64,000 bases of DNA from contig NZ_ANBB01000002.1 in assembly GCF_000341105.1 (NCBI RefSeq), forward strand, positions 1-64,000, written 5' to 3'. Both the position numbers and the translations under genes were made by a program. The first letter of the stretch is position 1, and each line of letters starts with the position of its first letter. Shown here one piece after another: positions 32,961-40,876 of this stretch. The notes under the pieces were generated by a model. That model ran no database searches, was not told where the DNA came from, and saw nothing but the letters and a program-made list of their open reading frames with translations. The DNA comes from Nocardiopsis potens DSM 45234 (GTDB lineage Bacteria; Actinomycetota; Actinomycetes; Streptosporangiales; Streptosporangiaceae).

Positions 32961-33648
32961 CCACCAGCCAGTCGAACAGCGCGGGGTCGTCGCCCATCTC
33001 CGGGTGCCACTGCACGCCCAGCACGTGCGGCGTCCCCGCGTACTCGACCGCCTCGACCACGCCGTCCTCGGCCCAGGCGGTGGCGGTGACGCCCTCGCCC
33101 AGCTCGGCGATGCCCTGGTGGTGGTAGGAGGGCACGTCCAAGGCGGTGCGGCCGAGGACCTCCGCCGTCATGCTCTGCGGATCGACCTTCACCGGGTGCG
33201 GGTCGAACGCCGCCGTGCGCCGACGGTGCAGCCGGGAACCGACGACCGGCGGGAGGTGCTGGTGCAGCGTCCCGCCCCGGGCCACGTTCATCACCTGCAT
33301 GCCGCGGCAGATGCCGAGCACCGGGAGCCCGCGCTCCAGCGCCGCCTCCAGCAGCGCGAACTCCGCCGCGTCCCGTGCCTTCCGCACGCCCGCCGTCTCC
33401 TCGGCGCGCGGGGCCGCGTAGCGGGCCGGGTCGATGTCGCCGCCGCCGGCCAGGACCAGCCCGTCCAGGCCGGCCACCGCGTCGGCGATGCCGTCCGCCG
33501 GCGGCAGCATCACCGGCGCACCGCCCGAGCGCGCCACCGAGTCGACGTAGGCGCGGGGCAGCAGCGCGGCGGGCAGGTCCCACGCCTCGCCCCAGCGGGC
33601 GCGCTCGGCGTAGGCGGAGATGCCGATGATCGGGCGGGCGTGGGGCAT
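32932..33648 (-). CDS. Gamma-glutamyl-gamma-aminobutyrate hydrolase family protein (peptidase C26, PuuD-like)
   Basis: 238 residues of the class I glutamine amidotransferase fold. The nucleophile Cys is in LGICRGMQVMN (about residue 114), the catalytic His-Glu in GVQWHPEM, and the N-terminal GISAYAERARWG matches PuuD. PuuD-type enzymes release glutamate from gamma-glutamyl-amino acids, the last step of gamma-glutamylated amine breakdown. It is last in the minus-strand series PuuA-like ligase, aldehyde dehydrogenase, SDR, hydrolase. TAAGGAG precedes the ATG, and four 11-base repeats lie just upstream. Confidence 0.9.
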   Translation of the reverse strand: MPHARPIIGISAYAERARWGEAWDLPAALLPRAYVDSVARSGGAPVMLPPADGIADAVAGLDGLVLAGGGDIDPARYAAPRAEETAGVRKARDAAEFALLEAALERGLPVLGICRGMQVMNVARGGTLHQHLPPVVGSRLHRRRTAAFDPHPVKVDPQSMTAEVLGRTALDVPSYHHQGIAELGEGVTATAWAEDGVVEAVEYAGTPHVLGVQWHPEMGDDPALFDWLVATASRAERR

Positions 33649-33660
33649 CGATGCTCCTTA

Positions 33661-33704
33661 CCGTCTGAGTGCCGTCTGATTGTCGGCTGAATGCCGTTCG
33701 GATG
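33661..33704 (-). repeat. Four degenerate 11-base direct repeats upstream of the C26 hydrolase
   Basis: CCGTCTGAGTG, CCGTCTGATTG, TCGGCTGAATG and CCGTTCGGATG follow each other without gaps from 33661. On the coding (minus) strand the unit is close to CAnTCAGnCGG. The repeats end 12 bases before the start codon, just upstream of the TAAGGAG ribosome site. An 11-base period places each copy on the same DNA face, as in binding sites for SARP-like activators, although no -10 box fits between repeats and start. Confidence 0.5.
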
Positions 33705-33835
33705 ACGTCGGAATCGCGGTCGGAGGATCCGGGCCGGGGATGCCGCGAGGGGAGAAGGGAGGAGGGGAGGGCGGCGGGGTTCGAGGGGCCGCCGCCCGTC
33801 CCGGAACCTACCCCGGCACCGCGCCGGGGCCGGCC

Positions 33836-34600
33836 CTACAGCGGGGTCACGTAGGCGCCGGAGATGCCGCCGTCGACCAGGAAGTTGCTCGCCGTGATGA
33901 ACGAGGCGTCGTCGCTGGCCAGGAAGGCCACCGCGGCGGCCATCTCCTCCGGTTCGGCGAACCGGCCGAACGGCACGTGCACCAGGCGGCGCCGGGCGAG
34001 CTCCGGGTCCTTGGCGAACAGCTCCTTGAGCAGCGGGGTGTTCACCGGCCCGGGGGAGAGCGCGTTCACCCGGATGCCCTCCCGGGCGAACTGCACGCCC
34101 AGCTCCCGGCTGAGCGCCAGTACCCCGCCCTTGCTCGCGGTGTAGGAGATCTGCGAGGTCGCCGCGCCCATCGTCGCCACGAACGAGGCGGTGTTCACGA
34201 TCGCCCCCTTGCCCTGCGCGCGCATGTACGGCAGCGCGTACTTGCAGCACAGGTAGACCGAGGTCAGGTTGGTCTCCTGCACCCGGCGCCAGGCGTCCAG
34301 GCCGGTCTCCAGGACGGAGCCGTCCTCAGGCGAGGTGATCCCGGCGTTGTTGAACGCCACGTCGACCGAGCCGTAGGCCTCCTCGGCCGCCGCGAAGGCG
34401 TCGCGGACCTGCTCCTCGCTGGTGACGTCGGCGACCACCGAGATCCCGCCGGTCTCCTTGGCGATCTGCGCGCCCGCCTCGGCGTCCAGGTCGACCGCGA
34501 CGACCCTGGCCCCCTCCGAGGCCAGCCGGAGCGCCGTGGCGCTGCCGATGCCGCTGCCCGCGCCGGTGATCACCGCGACGCGCCCCTCGAACCGCTGCAT
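33836..34600 (-). CDS. SDR family oxidoreductase in the gamma-glutamylation cluster
   Basis: 254 residues, classical SDR. The motifs are TGAGSGIGSATA (about 12-23), FNNAGI, catalytic NTASFVATMG with YTASK, and the C-terminal GRFAEPEEMAAAVAFLASDDASFITASNFLVDGG. The start at ATG 34600 (MQRFEGRVAVITG) follows GGGAGGGGAG. Placed between the aldehyde dehydrogenase and the C26 hydrolase, it may oxidise the terminal alcohol of gamma-glutamylethanolamide to the aldehyde. That role is inferred from neighbours; by sequence alone it is a generic FabG-like dehydrogenase. Confidence 0.9.
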   Translation of the reverse strand: MQRFEGRVAVITGAGSGIGSATALRLASEGARVVAVDLDAEAGAQIAKETGGISVVADVTSEEQVRDAFAAAEEAYGSVDVAFNNAGITSPEDGSVLETGLDAWRRVQETNLTSVYLCCKYALPYMRAQGKGAIVNTASFVATMGAATSQISYTASKGGVLALSRELGVQFAREGIRVNALSPGPVNTPLLKELFAKDPELARRRLVHVPFGRFAEPEEMAAAVAFLASDDASFITASNFLVDGGISGAYVTPL

Positions 34601-34731
34601 GTGCTGCTCCCCTCCCTTGAACCTGATGAAGACAGGGGCCGTCGTCCGGCACCGGGCGGCCCGGCACCGGTGTCCGCGCCCCTCCTGCTCCGCGCCGCGC
34701 ACCGGGCCCGGCCGGTCCGGGCGCGCCGCGG

Positions 34732-36114
34732 TCAGCCCTGCGGGCCGTCGGAGATGAAGACCGTCTTGGTGTCGGTGAACGCGTCCAGCGCGTCCGGCCC
34801 CAGCTCCCGGCCGATGCCCGACTGCTTGAACCCGCCGAACGGGGTCCAGTAGCGGACCGCGGAGTGCGAGTTGACCGACAGGTTCCCGGCGGTGACCGCG
34901 CGGGAGACCCGCAGCGCCCGCCCGACGTCGCGCGTCCACACCGAGCCGGCCAGGCCGAACGGGGTGTCGTCGGCGATGCGCACCGCGTCCGCCTCGTCCT
35001 CGAACGGCAGCACCGACACCACCGGGCCGAAGATCTCCTCGGTGAACGCCCGGTCGTTCGCGGAGGGCGGGGTGAGCACGGTCGGCGGGAACCAGAAGCC
35101 CCGGCCGGACGGCGCGGAGCCGCGGAACGCCACCGGCGCGCCGTCGGGGACGTAGGAGGCGACCTTCTCCCGGTGCTCCGCGGAGATCAGCGGGCCCATC
35201 TCGGTGGCGGGGGAGTGCGGGTCGCCGACCGCGACGCCCTTCACCGCCGGCTCCAGCAGCTCCATGAACCGGTCGAACACCGACCGCTGGACCAGCAGCC
35301 GGGACCGCGCGCAGCAGTCCTGCCCGGCGTTGTCGAACACCCCGTAGGGCGCGGCCGCCGCGGCCCGCTCCAGGTCGGCGTCGGCGAAGACGATGTTGGC
35401 GCTCTTGCCGCCCAGCTCCAGGGTGACCCGCTTCAGGTCGCCGGCGCAGAGCGCCATGATCCGCTTGCCGACCGCGGTGGAGCCGGTGAAGGCGATCTTG
35501 GCGACGCCGGGGTGGCGCACCAGCGCCTCGCCGGCGACCGGGCCGGCGCCCGGAAGCACCTGGAGCACGCCCTCCGGGACCCCGGCCTCCAGGGCCAGCT
35601 CGCCCAGGCGGACCGCGGTGAGCGGGGTGAGCTCCGCGGGTTTGGCGATCACCGTGTTGCCCGCGGCCAGCGCCGGGGCGGCCCCCCAGGAGAGGACCGG
35701 CATCGGGAAGTTCCACGGCACGATCAGCCCGACCACGCCCAGCGGTTCGGCGAAGGTGACGCTCCACCCGCCCGGCACCGGGATCTGCCGCCCGCAGGCC
35801 CGCTCCGGCGCCCCGGCGAAGTACTCGAACACGTCGCGCACCATCGCCGCCTCGCCCCGGGCCTGGCCGACCGGGTGGCCGGCGTTGCGCACCTCCAGGT
35901 CGGCGAGTTCGGCCCGGTGCGCGTCGACCCGGTCGGCGAAGGCGCGCAGGATCCGGGCCCTGTCCCCGGGGGCGAGGGATCTCCAGGCCGGGAAGGCCGC
36001 GCGGGCGCGCGCGACCGCCGCGTCCACCTCCTCCGCCGAGGCGAGCGGGACGGCCGTGATGACCTCCTCGGTCGCCGGATCGATGACATGCTGCTGCGAC
36101 GGTGCGCCGGCCAT
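34732..36114 (-). CDS. Aldehyde dehydrogenase (PuuC-like)
   Basis: 460 residues. PWNFPMPVLSW, FTGSTAVGKRI, the general-base Glu in TLELGGKSANIV, the nucleophile Cys in FDNAGQDCCARSRL (residues about 270-283) and EIFGPVVSVLPF are all present, giving a complete NAD(P)-dependent ALDH. In the cluster it should oxidise a gamma-glutamyl-aminoaldehyde to the acid. ATG 36114 is preferred to GTG 36117 by the GGGGGAG spacing. The gene lies 84 bases after the PuuA-like ligase and 131 before the SDR, all on the minus strand. Confidence 0.93.
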   Translation of the reverse strand: MAGAPSQQHVIDPATEEVITAVPLASAEEVDAAVARARAAFPAWRSLAPGDRARILRAFADRVDAHRAELADLEVRNAGHPVGQARGEAAMVRDVFEYFAGAPERACGRQIPVPGGWSVTFAEPLGVVGLIVPWNFPMPVLSWGAAPALAAGNTVIAKPAELTPLTAVRLGELALEAGVPEGVLQVLPGAGPVAGEALVRHPGVAKIAFTGSTAVGKRIMALCAGDLKRVTLELGGKSANIVFADADLERAAAAAPYGVFDNAGQDCCARSRLLVQRSVFDRFMELLEPAVKGVAVGDPHSPATEMGPLISAEHREKVASYVPDGAPVAFRGSAPSGRGFWFPPTVLTPPSANDRAFTEEIFGPVVSVLPFEDEADAVRIADDTPFGLAGSVWTRDVGRALRVSRAVTAGNLSVNSHSAVRYWTPFGGFKQSGIGRELGPDALDAFTDTKTVFISDGPQG

Positions 36115-36198
36115 CACTGCTCCCCCCCTGGCTCGGTCGGTCCTGCGGCACCCGGCGGCGGCCGGCGGAAGCCCGCGCCGCCGGGTGTGAAAGAGCGG

Positions 36199-37572
36199 TC
36201 AGAGCCGCTCGAAGCCTCTGCGGAGCTCCCAGTCGGTCACCGCGGAGTCGTAGGCGGCCAGCTCCACCCGGGCGTAGTTGGCGTAGTGCTCCACCACCTC
36301 GTCGCCGAAGGCCTTGCGGGCCAGCGGACTGTCCTCCCACAGCGCCAGGGCGTCGCGCATGGTGGCGGGGACGCTCGGCGCGTCGCCGGCGTAGGCGTTG
36401 CCGGCGCAGGCCTCCCCGGGTTCCAGCTCCCGCTCGATGCCGTCCAGGCCGCCCGCGATCAGCGCCGCGACCGCCAGGTAGGGGTTGACGTCGCCGCCGG
36501 GCACCCGGTTCTCCACCCGCAGGCTCGGCCCGTGGCCGACCAGGCGGAGCGCGCAGGTGCGGTTGTCCACCCCCCAGGCGACCGAGGTCGGCGCGAAGCT
36601 GCCCGGCGCGTACCGCTTGTAGGAGTTGATGTTCGGCGCGAGCAGGAGGGTGAGCTCGCGCAGCGAGGCCAGCTGCCCGGCGAGGAAGTGCCGGCCGGTG
36701 GCGGAGAGGCCGTGGGGGGCCGACCCGTCGGCGAGCACCGGGGCGCCGTCCTCGCCGCGCAGCGAGATGTGCACGTGGCAGGAGTTGCCCTCGCGCTCGT
36801 CGGGCTTGGCCATGAAGGTGATGGACATGCCCTCCTGGTCGGCGATCTCCTTGGCGCCGTTCTTGTAGATCGAGTGCTGGTCGCAGGTGGTCACCGCGTC
36901 GTCGAAGCGGAACGCGATCTCGTGCTGGCCCAGGTTGCACTCGCCCTTGGCGGACTCCACGTACATCCCCGCGCCGGCCATCTCGTTGCGGACGCGGCGC
37001 AGCAGCGGCTCCACCCGGGCCCCGCCCAGCACCGAGTAGTCGACGTTGTACCGGTTGGCGGGGGTGAGCTCGCGGTAGCCGCGGTTCCACGCCTCCTCGT
37101 AGGAGTCCCGGTAGACGACGAACTCCAGCTCGGTGCCGACCATCGCGGTCCAGCCGCGCTCGGCCAGCCGGTCGGTCTGCCGCTTGAGGATCTGCCGGGG
37201 CGAGACGGCGACGTCCGCGCCGTCGGTGCGCAGCAGGTCCGCGGTGACCATGGCCTGCCCCTCCTGCCAGGGGGTGAGGCGGAGCGTGCCCAGGTCGGGG
37301 CGGAGCACGAAGTCGCCGTAGCCGGTCTCCCAGGACGACATGGCGTAGCCGCCGACGGTGTTCATCTCGACGTCCACCGCCAGCAGGTAGTCGCAGGCCT
37401 CGGTGCCGTGCGCGAGGACCTCGTCCAGGAAGAAGCGCCCGGAGATCCGCTTGCCCTGCAGCCGGCCCTGCATGTCGGTGAAGGCGACCAGCACGGTGTC
37501 GACCGTCCCCGCACGGATGTCGGTGCCGAGCCGTTCCACCGTCAGGGGGTGTCCGCCGTCGTTCGATAGCAC
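36199..37572 (-). CDS. Glutamine synthetase-like gamma-glutamyl-amine ligase (PuuA/GlnA3/GlnA4 type)
   Basis: 457 residues with a complete GS-like active site: GTELEFVVY, KGECNLGQHEIAFRF, NSCHVHISLRGEDG, NSYKRYAPGSFAPTSVAWGVDNRTCALRL and ENRVPGGDVNPYLA. Several positions differ from true GS (for example GECNLGQHE instead of GQHE in the ammonium-site region), as in enzymes that glutamylate amines. In Streptomyces coelicolor GlnA3 acts on polyamines and GlnA4 on ethanolamine. With an ethanolamine-type permease opposite, I favour the GlnA4 role. GTG 37572 follows AAGGAG. A distinct paralog at 47677 is the GlnA2-like one. Confidence 0.88.
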   Translation of the reverse strand: MLSNDGGHPLTVERLGTDIRAGTVDTVLVAFTDMQGRLQGKRISGRFFLDEVLAHGTEACDYLLAVDVEMNTVGGYAMSSWETGYGDFVLRPDLGTLRLTPWQEGQAMVTADLLRTDGADVAVSPRQILKRQTDRLAERGWTAMVGTELEFVVYRDSYEEAWNRGYRELTPANRYNVDYSVLGGARVEPLLRRVRNEMAGAGMYVESAKGECNLGQHEIAFRFDDAVTTCDQHSIYKNGAKEIADQEGMSITFMAKPDEREGNSCHVHISLRGEDGAPVLADGSAPHGLSATGRHFLAGQLASLRELTLLLAPNINSYKRYAPGSFAPTSVAWGVDNRTCALRLVGHGPSLRVENRVPGGDVNPYLAVAALIAGGLDGIERELEPGEACAGNAYAGDAPSVPATMRDALALWEDSPLARKAFGDEVVEHYANYARVELAAYDSAVTDWELRRGFERL

Positions 37573-37700
37573 CGGAGGTCTCCTTAAGGTTCAGTACCAG
37601 ACCTCTGCCGCATGGAAGCAGGCGGGGCCGGGGGTGTCAATCCCCGGGCGCCGGTAAATCCGCCGGAAACCCCTGTGTCCAGGGGGAAAACCGGGAGCGA

Positions 37701-37758
37701 CCGGACCTGTCCGGCCTGTTCGGCCCCCTTGACAAGGCGTGTCGCAGCGGCGCATCAT
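37701..37758 (+). promoter_or_regulatory. Candidate promoter and operator of the permease gene
   Basis: TTGACA (37729-37734) and CATCAT (37753-37758) are separated by 18 bases. Just upstream CCGGAC-CT-GTCCGG (37701-37714) is a perfect dyad that could bind the FadR-type regulator encoded at 39355. This lies in the 317-base space (37573-37889) between the divergent ligase and permease genes, which contains no gene. Confidence 0.45.
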
Positions 37759-37889
37759 CACCGGTCACCACCGAAAAGGACCGATGGCATACCTTTTCGG
37801 ACGGCCGGTGGCCCGGAGGTGCCGCCCGGCGAGCGGAGGCGGAGGCGGCCCCCGGCGGAGCACGACATTCCCGAGCGAGGGGAACACCG

Positions 37890-39341
37890 TTGTCCGATCG
37901 ACCGCGTGAACACGTCCAGGGCGCCGGGTACGCCCGAGCGGGAGCCGACTACCTGGAGCGCCGCACCCTGCGCCGCGGCGCCGCCGGGTGGCTGCTCCTC
38001 GCCGGGCTCGGCGTCTCCTACGTCATCTCCGGCGACTTCGCCGGCTGGAACTACGGCATCGCCGAGGGCGGCTGGGGCGGCCTGCTCATCGCCACCGTCC
38101 TGATGGGCACCATGTACCTGTTCATGGTGCTGGGGCTGGCCGAGATGGCCTCCGCGCTGCCGACCGCCGGCGCCGGCTACGGCTTCGCGCGCCGCGCCCT
38201 GGGCCCGCTCGGCGGGTTCGCCACCGGCACCGCCATCCTCATCGAGTACGCGATCGCGCCCGCCGCGATCGCGGTGTTCATCGGCGGCTACGTGGAGGCG
38301 CTTGGGCTGTTCGGCCTGACCGACGCCTGGCCCGTCTACCTGGTCTGCTACCTGGTGTTCGTCGGCGTCCACCTGTGGGGCGTGGGCGAGGCGCTGCGGC
38401 TGATGTTCGCCATCACCGGGGTGGCGGTGCTGGCGCTCGCGGTGTTCGCGGTGGGCATGGTGCCCCGGTTCGACCCGGCCAACCTGTTCGACATCGCCCC
38501 CACCGACGCCGCCGGGGCCGGCCCGTTCCTCCCGTTCGGCTTCGCCGGGGTGCTCGGCGCCTTCGTCTTCGGCATCTGGTTCTTCCTCGCGGTGGAGGGC
38601 GTTCCGCTGGCCGCCGAGGAGGCCCGCGAACCCGCCCGGGACATGCCGCGCGGCATCATCGCGGCGATGGCGGTGCTGCTGGTGACCGGGTTCGGCGTGC
38701 TGCTGCTGGCTCCCGGCGGCGCGGGCGCGAGCGTGATGGCCGACTCCAGCAACCCGCTGCCGGAGGCGCTGCGCGAGGCCTACGGCGGCTCCGCGGTCAT
38801 CGCCGACATCGTCAACTACGTGGGCCTGGCCGGGCTGGTGGCGAGCTTCTTCTCGATCATCTACGCCTACTCCCGGCAGCTCTTCGCGCTCTCCCGCGCC
38901 GGCTACCTGCCGCGCTGGCTGTCGCTGACCGGGCGGCGCAAGACCCCCTACACCGCGCTCATCGTGCCCGGCACCATCGGGTTCGCGCTGGCGGCGGCGG
39001 TCGGCGACGGCGACAGGCTGATCAACATCGCGGTGTTCGGCGCGACCGTCTCCTACGCGCTGATGATGGTCTCGCACATCGTGCTGCGCCGCCGCGAGCC
39101 CGGCCTGGAGCGGCCCTACCGCACCCCCGGCGGCGCGGTGACCACCGGCATCGCCCTGGTGCTGGCGCTGTGCGCGGTGGTCGCCACCTTCCTGGTCGAC
39201 ATGGCCGGGGCCGCGGTGGCCGCCGGGATCCTGGCCGCCTTCCTGGCCTACTTCTGGTTCCACTCCCGGCACCGGCTGGTCGCCGACGCCCCCGAGGAGG
39301 AGTTCGCCCTGGTCGAGCAGGCCGAGTCGGAGCTGAAGTAG
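37890..39341 (+). CDS. APC superfamily permease, ethanolamine transporter-type
   Basis: 483 residues, about 12 membrane helices. The N-terminus DYLERRTLRRGAAGWLLLAGLGVSYVISGDFAGWNYG closely follows the ethanolamine permease (EAT) branch of APC carriers, as does the following GLLIATVLMGTMYLFMVLGLAEM. GIWFFLAVEGVPLAAEEAREP is the conserved intracellular loop. It should import the amine that the divergent ligase glutamylates. The TTG start at 37890 follows GAGCGAGGGGAA. The convergent FadR-type regulator lies 13 bases beyond its stop. Confidence 0.87.
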   Translation: MSDRPREHVQGAGYARAGADYLERRTLRRGAAGWLLLAGLGVSYVISGDFAGWNYGIAEGGWGGLLIATVLMGTMYLFMVLGLAEMASALPTAGAGYGFARRALGPLGGFATGTAILIEYAIAPAAIAVFIGGYVEALGLFGLTDAWPVYLVCYLVFVGVHLWGVGEALRLMFAITGVAVLALAVFAVGMVPRFDPANLFDIAPTDAAGAGPFLPFGFAGVLGAFVFGIWFFLAVEGVPLAAEEAREPARDMPRGIIAAMAVLLVTGFGVLLLAPGGAGASVMADSSNPLPEALREAYGGSAVIADIVNYVGLAGLVASFFSIIYAYSRQLFALSRAGYLPRWLSLTGRRKTPYTALIVPGTIGFALAAAVGDGDRLINIAVFGATVSYALMMVSHIVLRRREPGLERPYRTPGGAVTTGIALVLALCAVVATFLVDMAGAAVAAGILAAFLAYFWFHSRHRLVADAPEEEFALVEQAESELK

Positions 39342-39354
39342 CGCCGGGCCCCGG

Positions 39355-40110
39355 TCAGCCGAGGAAGGCCCGGAGCAGCGCGGCGGTGCCGTCCAGGTGC
39401 TCGCCGACCGCCCGGCGCGCCCCCTCCGGGTCGCCGGCGCGGACCGCGGCGACGATGGCGCGGTGCTGCCGGCTGCTGTGCTCCAGGTTGCGGGCGAGGA
39501 TGGGCATGGCGTTGAGCAGGTCGTTGATCCGCATCCGGGTGTCGGCCAGGGCCGAGGTGAGCGAGGCCGAACCGGTCAGCTCGGCCAGGGTCAGGTGGAA
39601 GACGGTGTCCAGGCGGCGGTAGTCGTCGGTGCAGGCGGAGTCCACCGCCGCCAGCCGGGCGCTCAGCAGCCGCTCGCCCTCCTCGCCCAGGCCGTCCTCG
39701 GCGAGCCGGACGGCCGCGCCGACCTCCAGCGCCCGGCGGAAGGTGAACAGGTCGTCCAGCGGGGCGTTCATCCGCTCCAGCACCCGCTGCGCCTCGGCCC
39801 TGCTCGGGCGCGGCGGGATGTAGGTGACGAAGGTGCCGCCGGCCCGGCCCCGGCGCGACTCCGCGTACCCCGCCTCCTGCAGCGCGCGGATGGCCTCGCG
39901 CAGGGTGATCCGGCTGACCCCGAGCCGGGCGGCCAGCTCCCGCTCGGGCGGGAACCGGTCGCCGCGGGCGACCACGCCGAGCTTGATCGCGGACAGCAGC
40001 CGCTCCACCGTCTCCTCGAAGGCGTTGCCGGTGCGCACCGGGCGGAAGACGGCCTCGGCCGCGGTCGCGCCGAGCCCGGCGGCCTCCGTCGGGACGTCCG
40101 GCTGGGACAA
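39355..40110 (-). CDS. FadR-subfamily GntR transcriptional regulator
   Basis: 251 residues. The winged HTH (RFPPERELAARLGVSRITLREAIRALQEAGYAESRRGRAGGTFV, about 55-98) is followed by an all-helical FCD ligand-binding domain with metal-site His residues (DTVFHLTLAE, SSRQHRAIVAAV). I use the TTG at 40110 because GAGG is 8 bases upstream; the family core begins at VFRPVRTGNAFEETVERLL. Position next to the amine permease suggests it controls the gamma-glutamylation cluster. Confidence 0.85.
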   Translation of the reverse strand: MSQPDVPTEAAGLGATAAEAVFRPVRTGNAFEETVERLLSAIKLGVVARGDRFPPERELAARLGVSRITLREAIRALQEAGYAESRRGRAGGTFVTYIPPRPSRAEAQRVLERMNAPLDDLFTFRRALEVGAAVRLAEDGLGEEGERLLSARLAAVDSACTDDYRRLDTVFHLTLAELTGSASLTSALADTRMRINDLLNAMPILARNLEHSSRQHRAIVAAVRAGDPEGARRAVGEHLDGTAALLRAFLG

Positions 40111-40393
40111 CGTGCACCTCGCTGCTGGGAGTCTCGGGACGGGGCGGGCGGCCGCCGAAGGCGGCCGCTTCCAGCCTAGAACCGGATCGGAGGGCACCGG
40201 CGCCGGCCGCGCCCGACCGCGCGTCGAGCGCGCCTCGACCGCGCTCCGAGCCCGCGCCGAGCGTGCGTCGACGGTGCCGCGGAAAGGGCCCTCCCGTGCG
40301 GCGGCGCGGCGTGCGAGCATGGCGTCGAGGACAGGGCGTAGCCGGCCCGCCCGCGGCGGAGCGGGGGCGCCGGCCCAGGGAAGCGAGGCCACG

Positions 40394-40795
40394 ATGGAAC
40401 GGACCGCACAGCATCCGGCGGCCGGGAGGGCGACCGCCCTCACCGTGCTGGCCTGGGTTCTCCAGGTGCTCTGCTTCGCCGCGTTCGCGATGTTCGGATC
40501 GGGCAAGCTGCTGGGCTGGCCGGACCACGTCCAGGTCTTCGAGGAGATCGGGATGGGGCAGTGGCTGCGCTACGCGGTGGGCGCGGCCGAGGTGGCCGGA
40601 GCGCTCCTGCTGCTGGTGCCCAGGCTGGCCGGGCTGGCCGCGCTCGGCCTGGCGGTGATCGTGGTGGGCGCGGTCCTCACCCACCTGTTCATCCTGGTCG
40701 ACTCCGGCTGGACGACGCCCGCGGTGCTCACCGTCCTCCTGCTGGCCGTCGCCTGGATCCGCAAGCGGGAGACGCTCTCCCTGATCGGTCGCTGA
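40394..40795 (+). CDS. DoxX-like integral membrane protein
   Basis: 133 residues with four membrane helices. FAAFAMFGSGKLLGWPDHVQVFEEIGMGQWLRYAVGAAEVAGALLLL is typical of DoxX/DoxX-like proteins, quinone-linked or of unknown function in actinobacteria. ATG 40394 has GCGAGG upstream. It is convergent with the F420-dependent oxidoreductase; a palindromic repeat element lies between the two stops. Confidence 0.85.
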   Translation: MERTAQHPAAGRATALTVLAWVLQVLCFAAFAMFGSGKLLGWPDHVQVFEEIGMGQWLRYAVGAAEVAGALLLLVPRLAGLAALGLAVIVVGAVLTHLFILVDSGWTTPAVLTVLLLAVAWIRKRETLSLIGR

Positions 40796-40802
40796 GCCCG
40801 GT

Positions 40803-40858
40803 GATCTCGGCGCTGCGGTCCCATCGGAGCGCTCCGACAGGGCCGCAGCGCCGAGACC
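40803..40858. repeat. Dispersed palindromic element, copy A
   Basis: Outer arms TCTCGGCGCTGCGG (40805-40818) and CCGCAGCGCCGAGA (40843-40856) pair perfectly around the centre TCGGAGCGCTCCGA (40824-40837). The core is related to copies at 51042 and 63256. It lies between convergent genes and probably terminates both. Confidence 0.75.
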
Positions 40859-40876
40859 GTCCGGGAGGGGCGGGGC

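Noticed and set aside
40111-40393. Repeated GCGCCTCGACCGCGC-like stretches upstream of the DoxX gene as a tandem repeat
   Set aside because: The copies are short and poorly matched; they look like ordinary GC-rich simple sequence rather than a maintained repeat.
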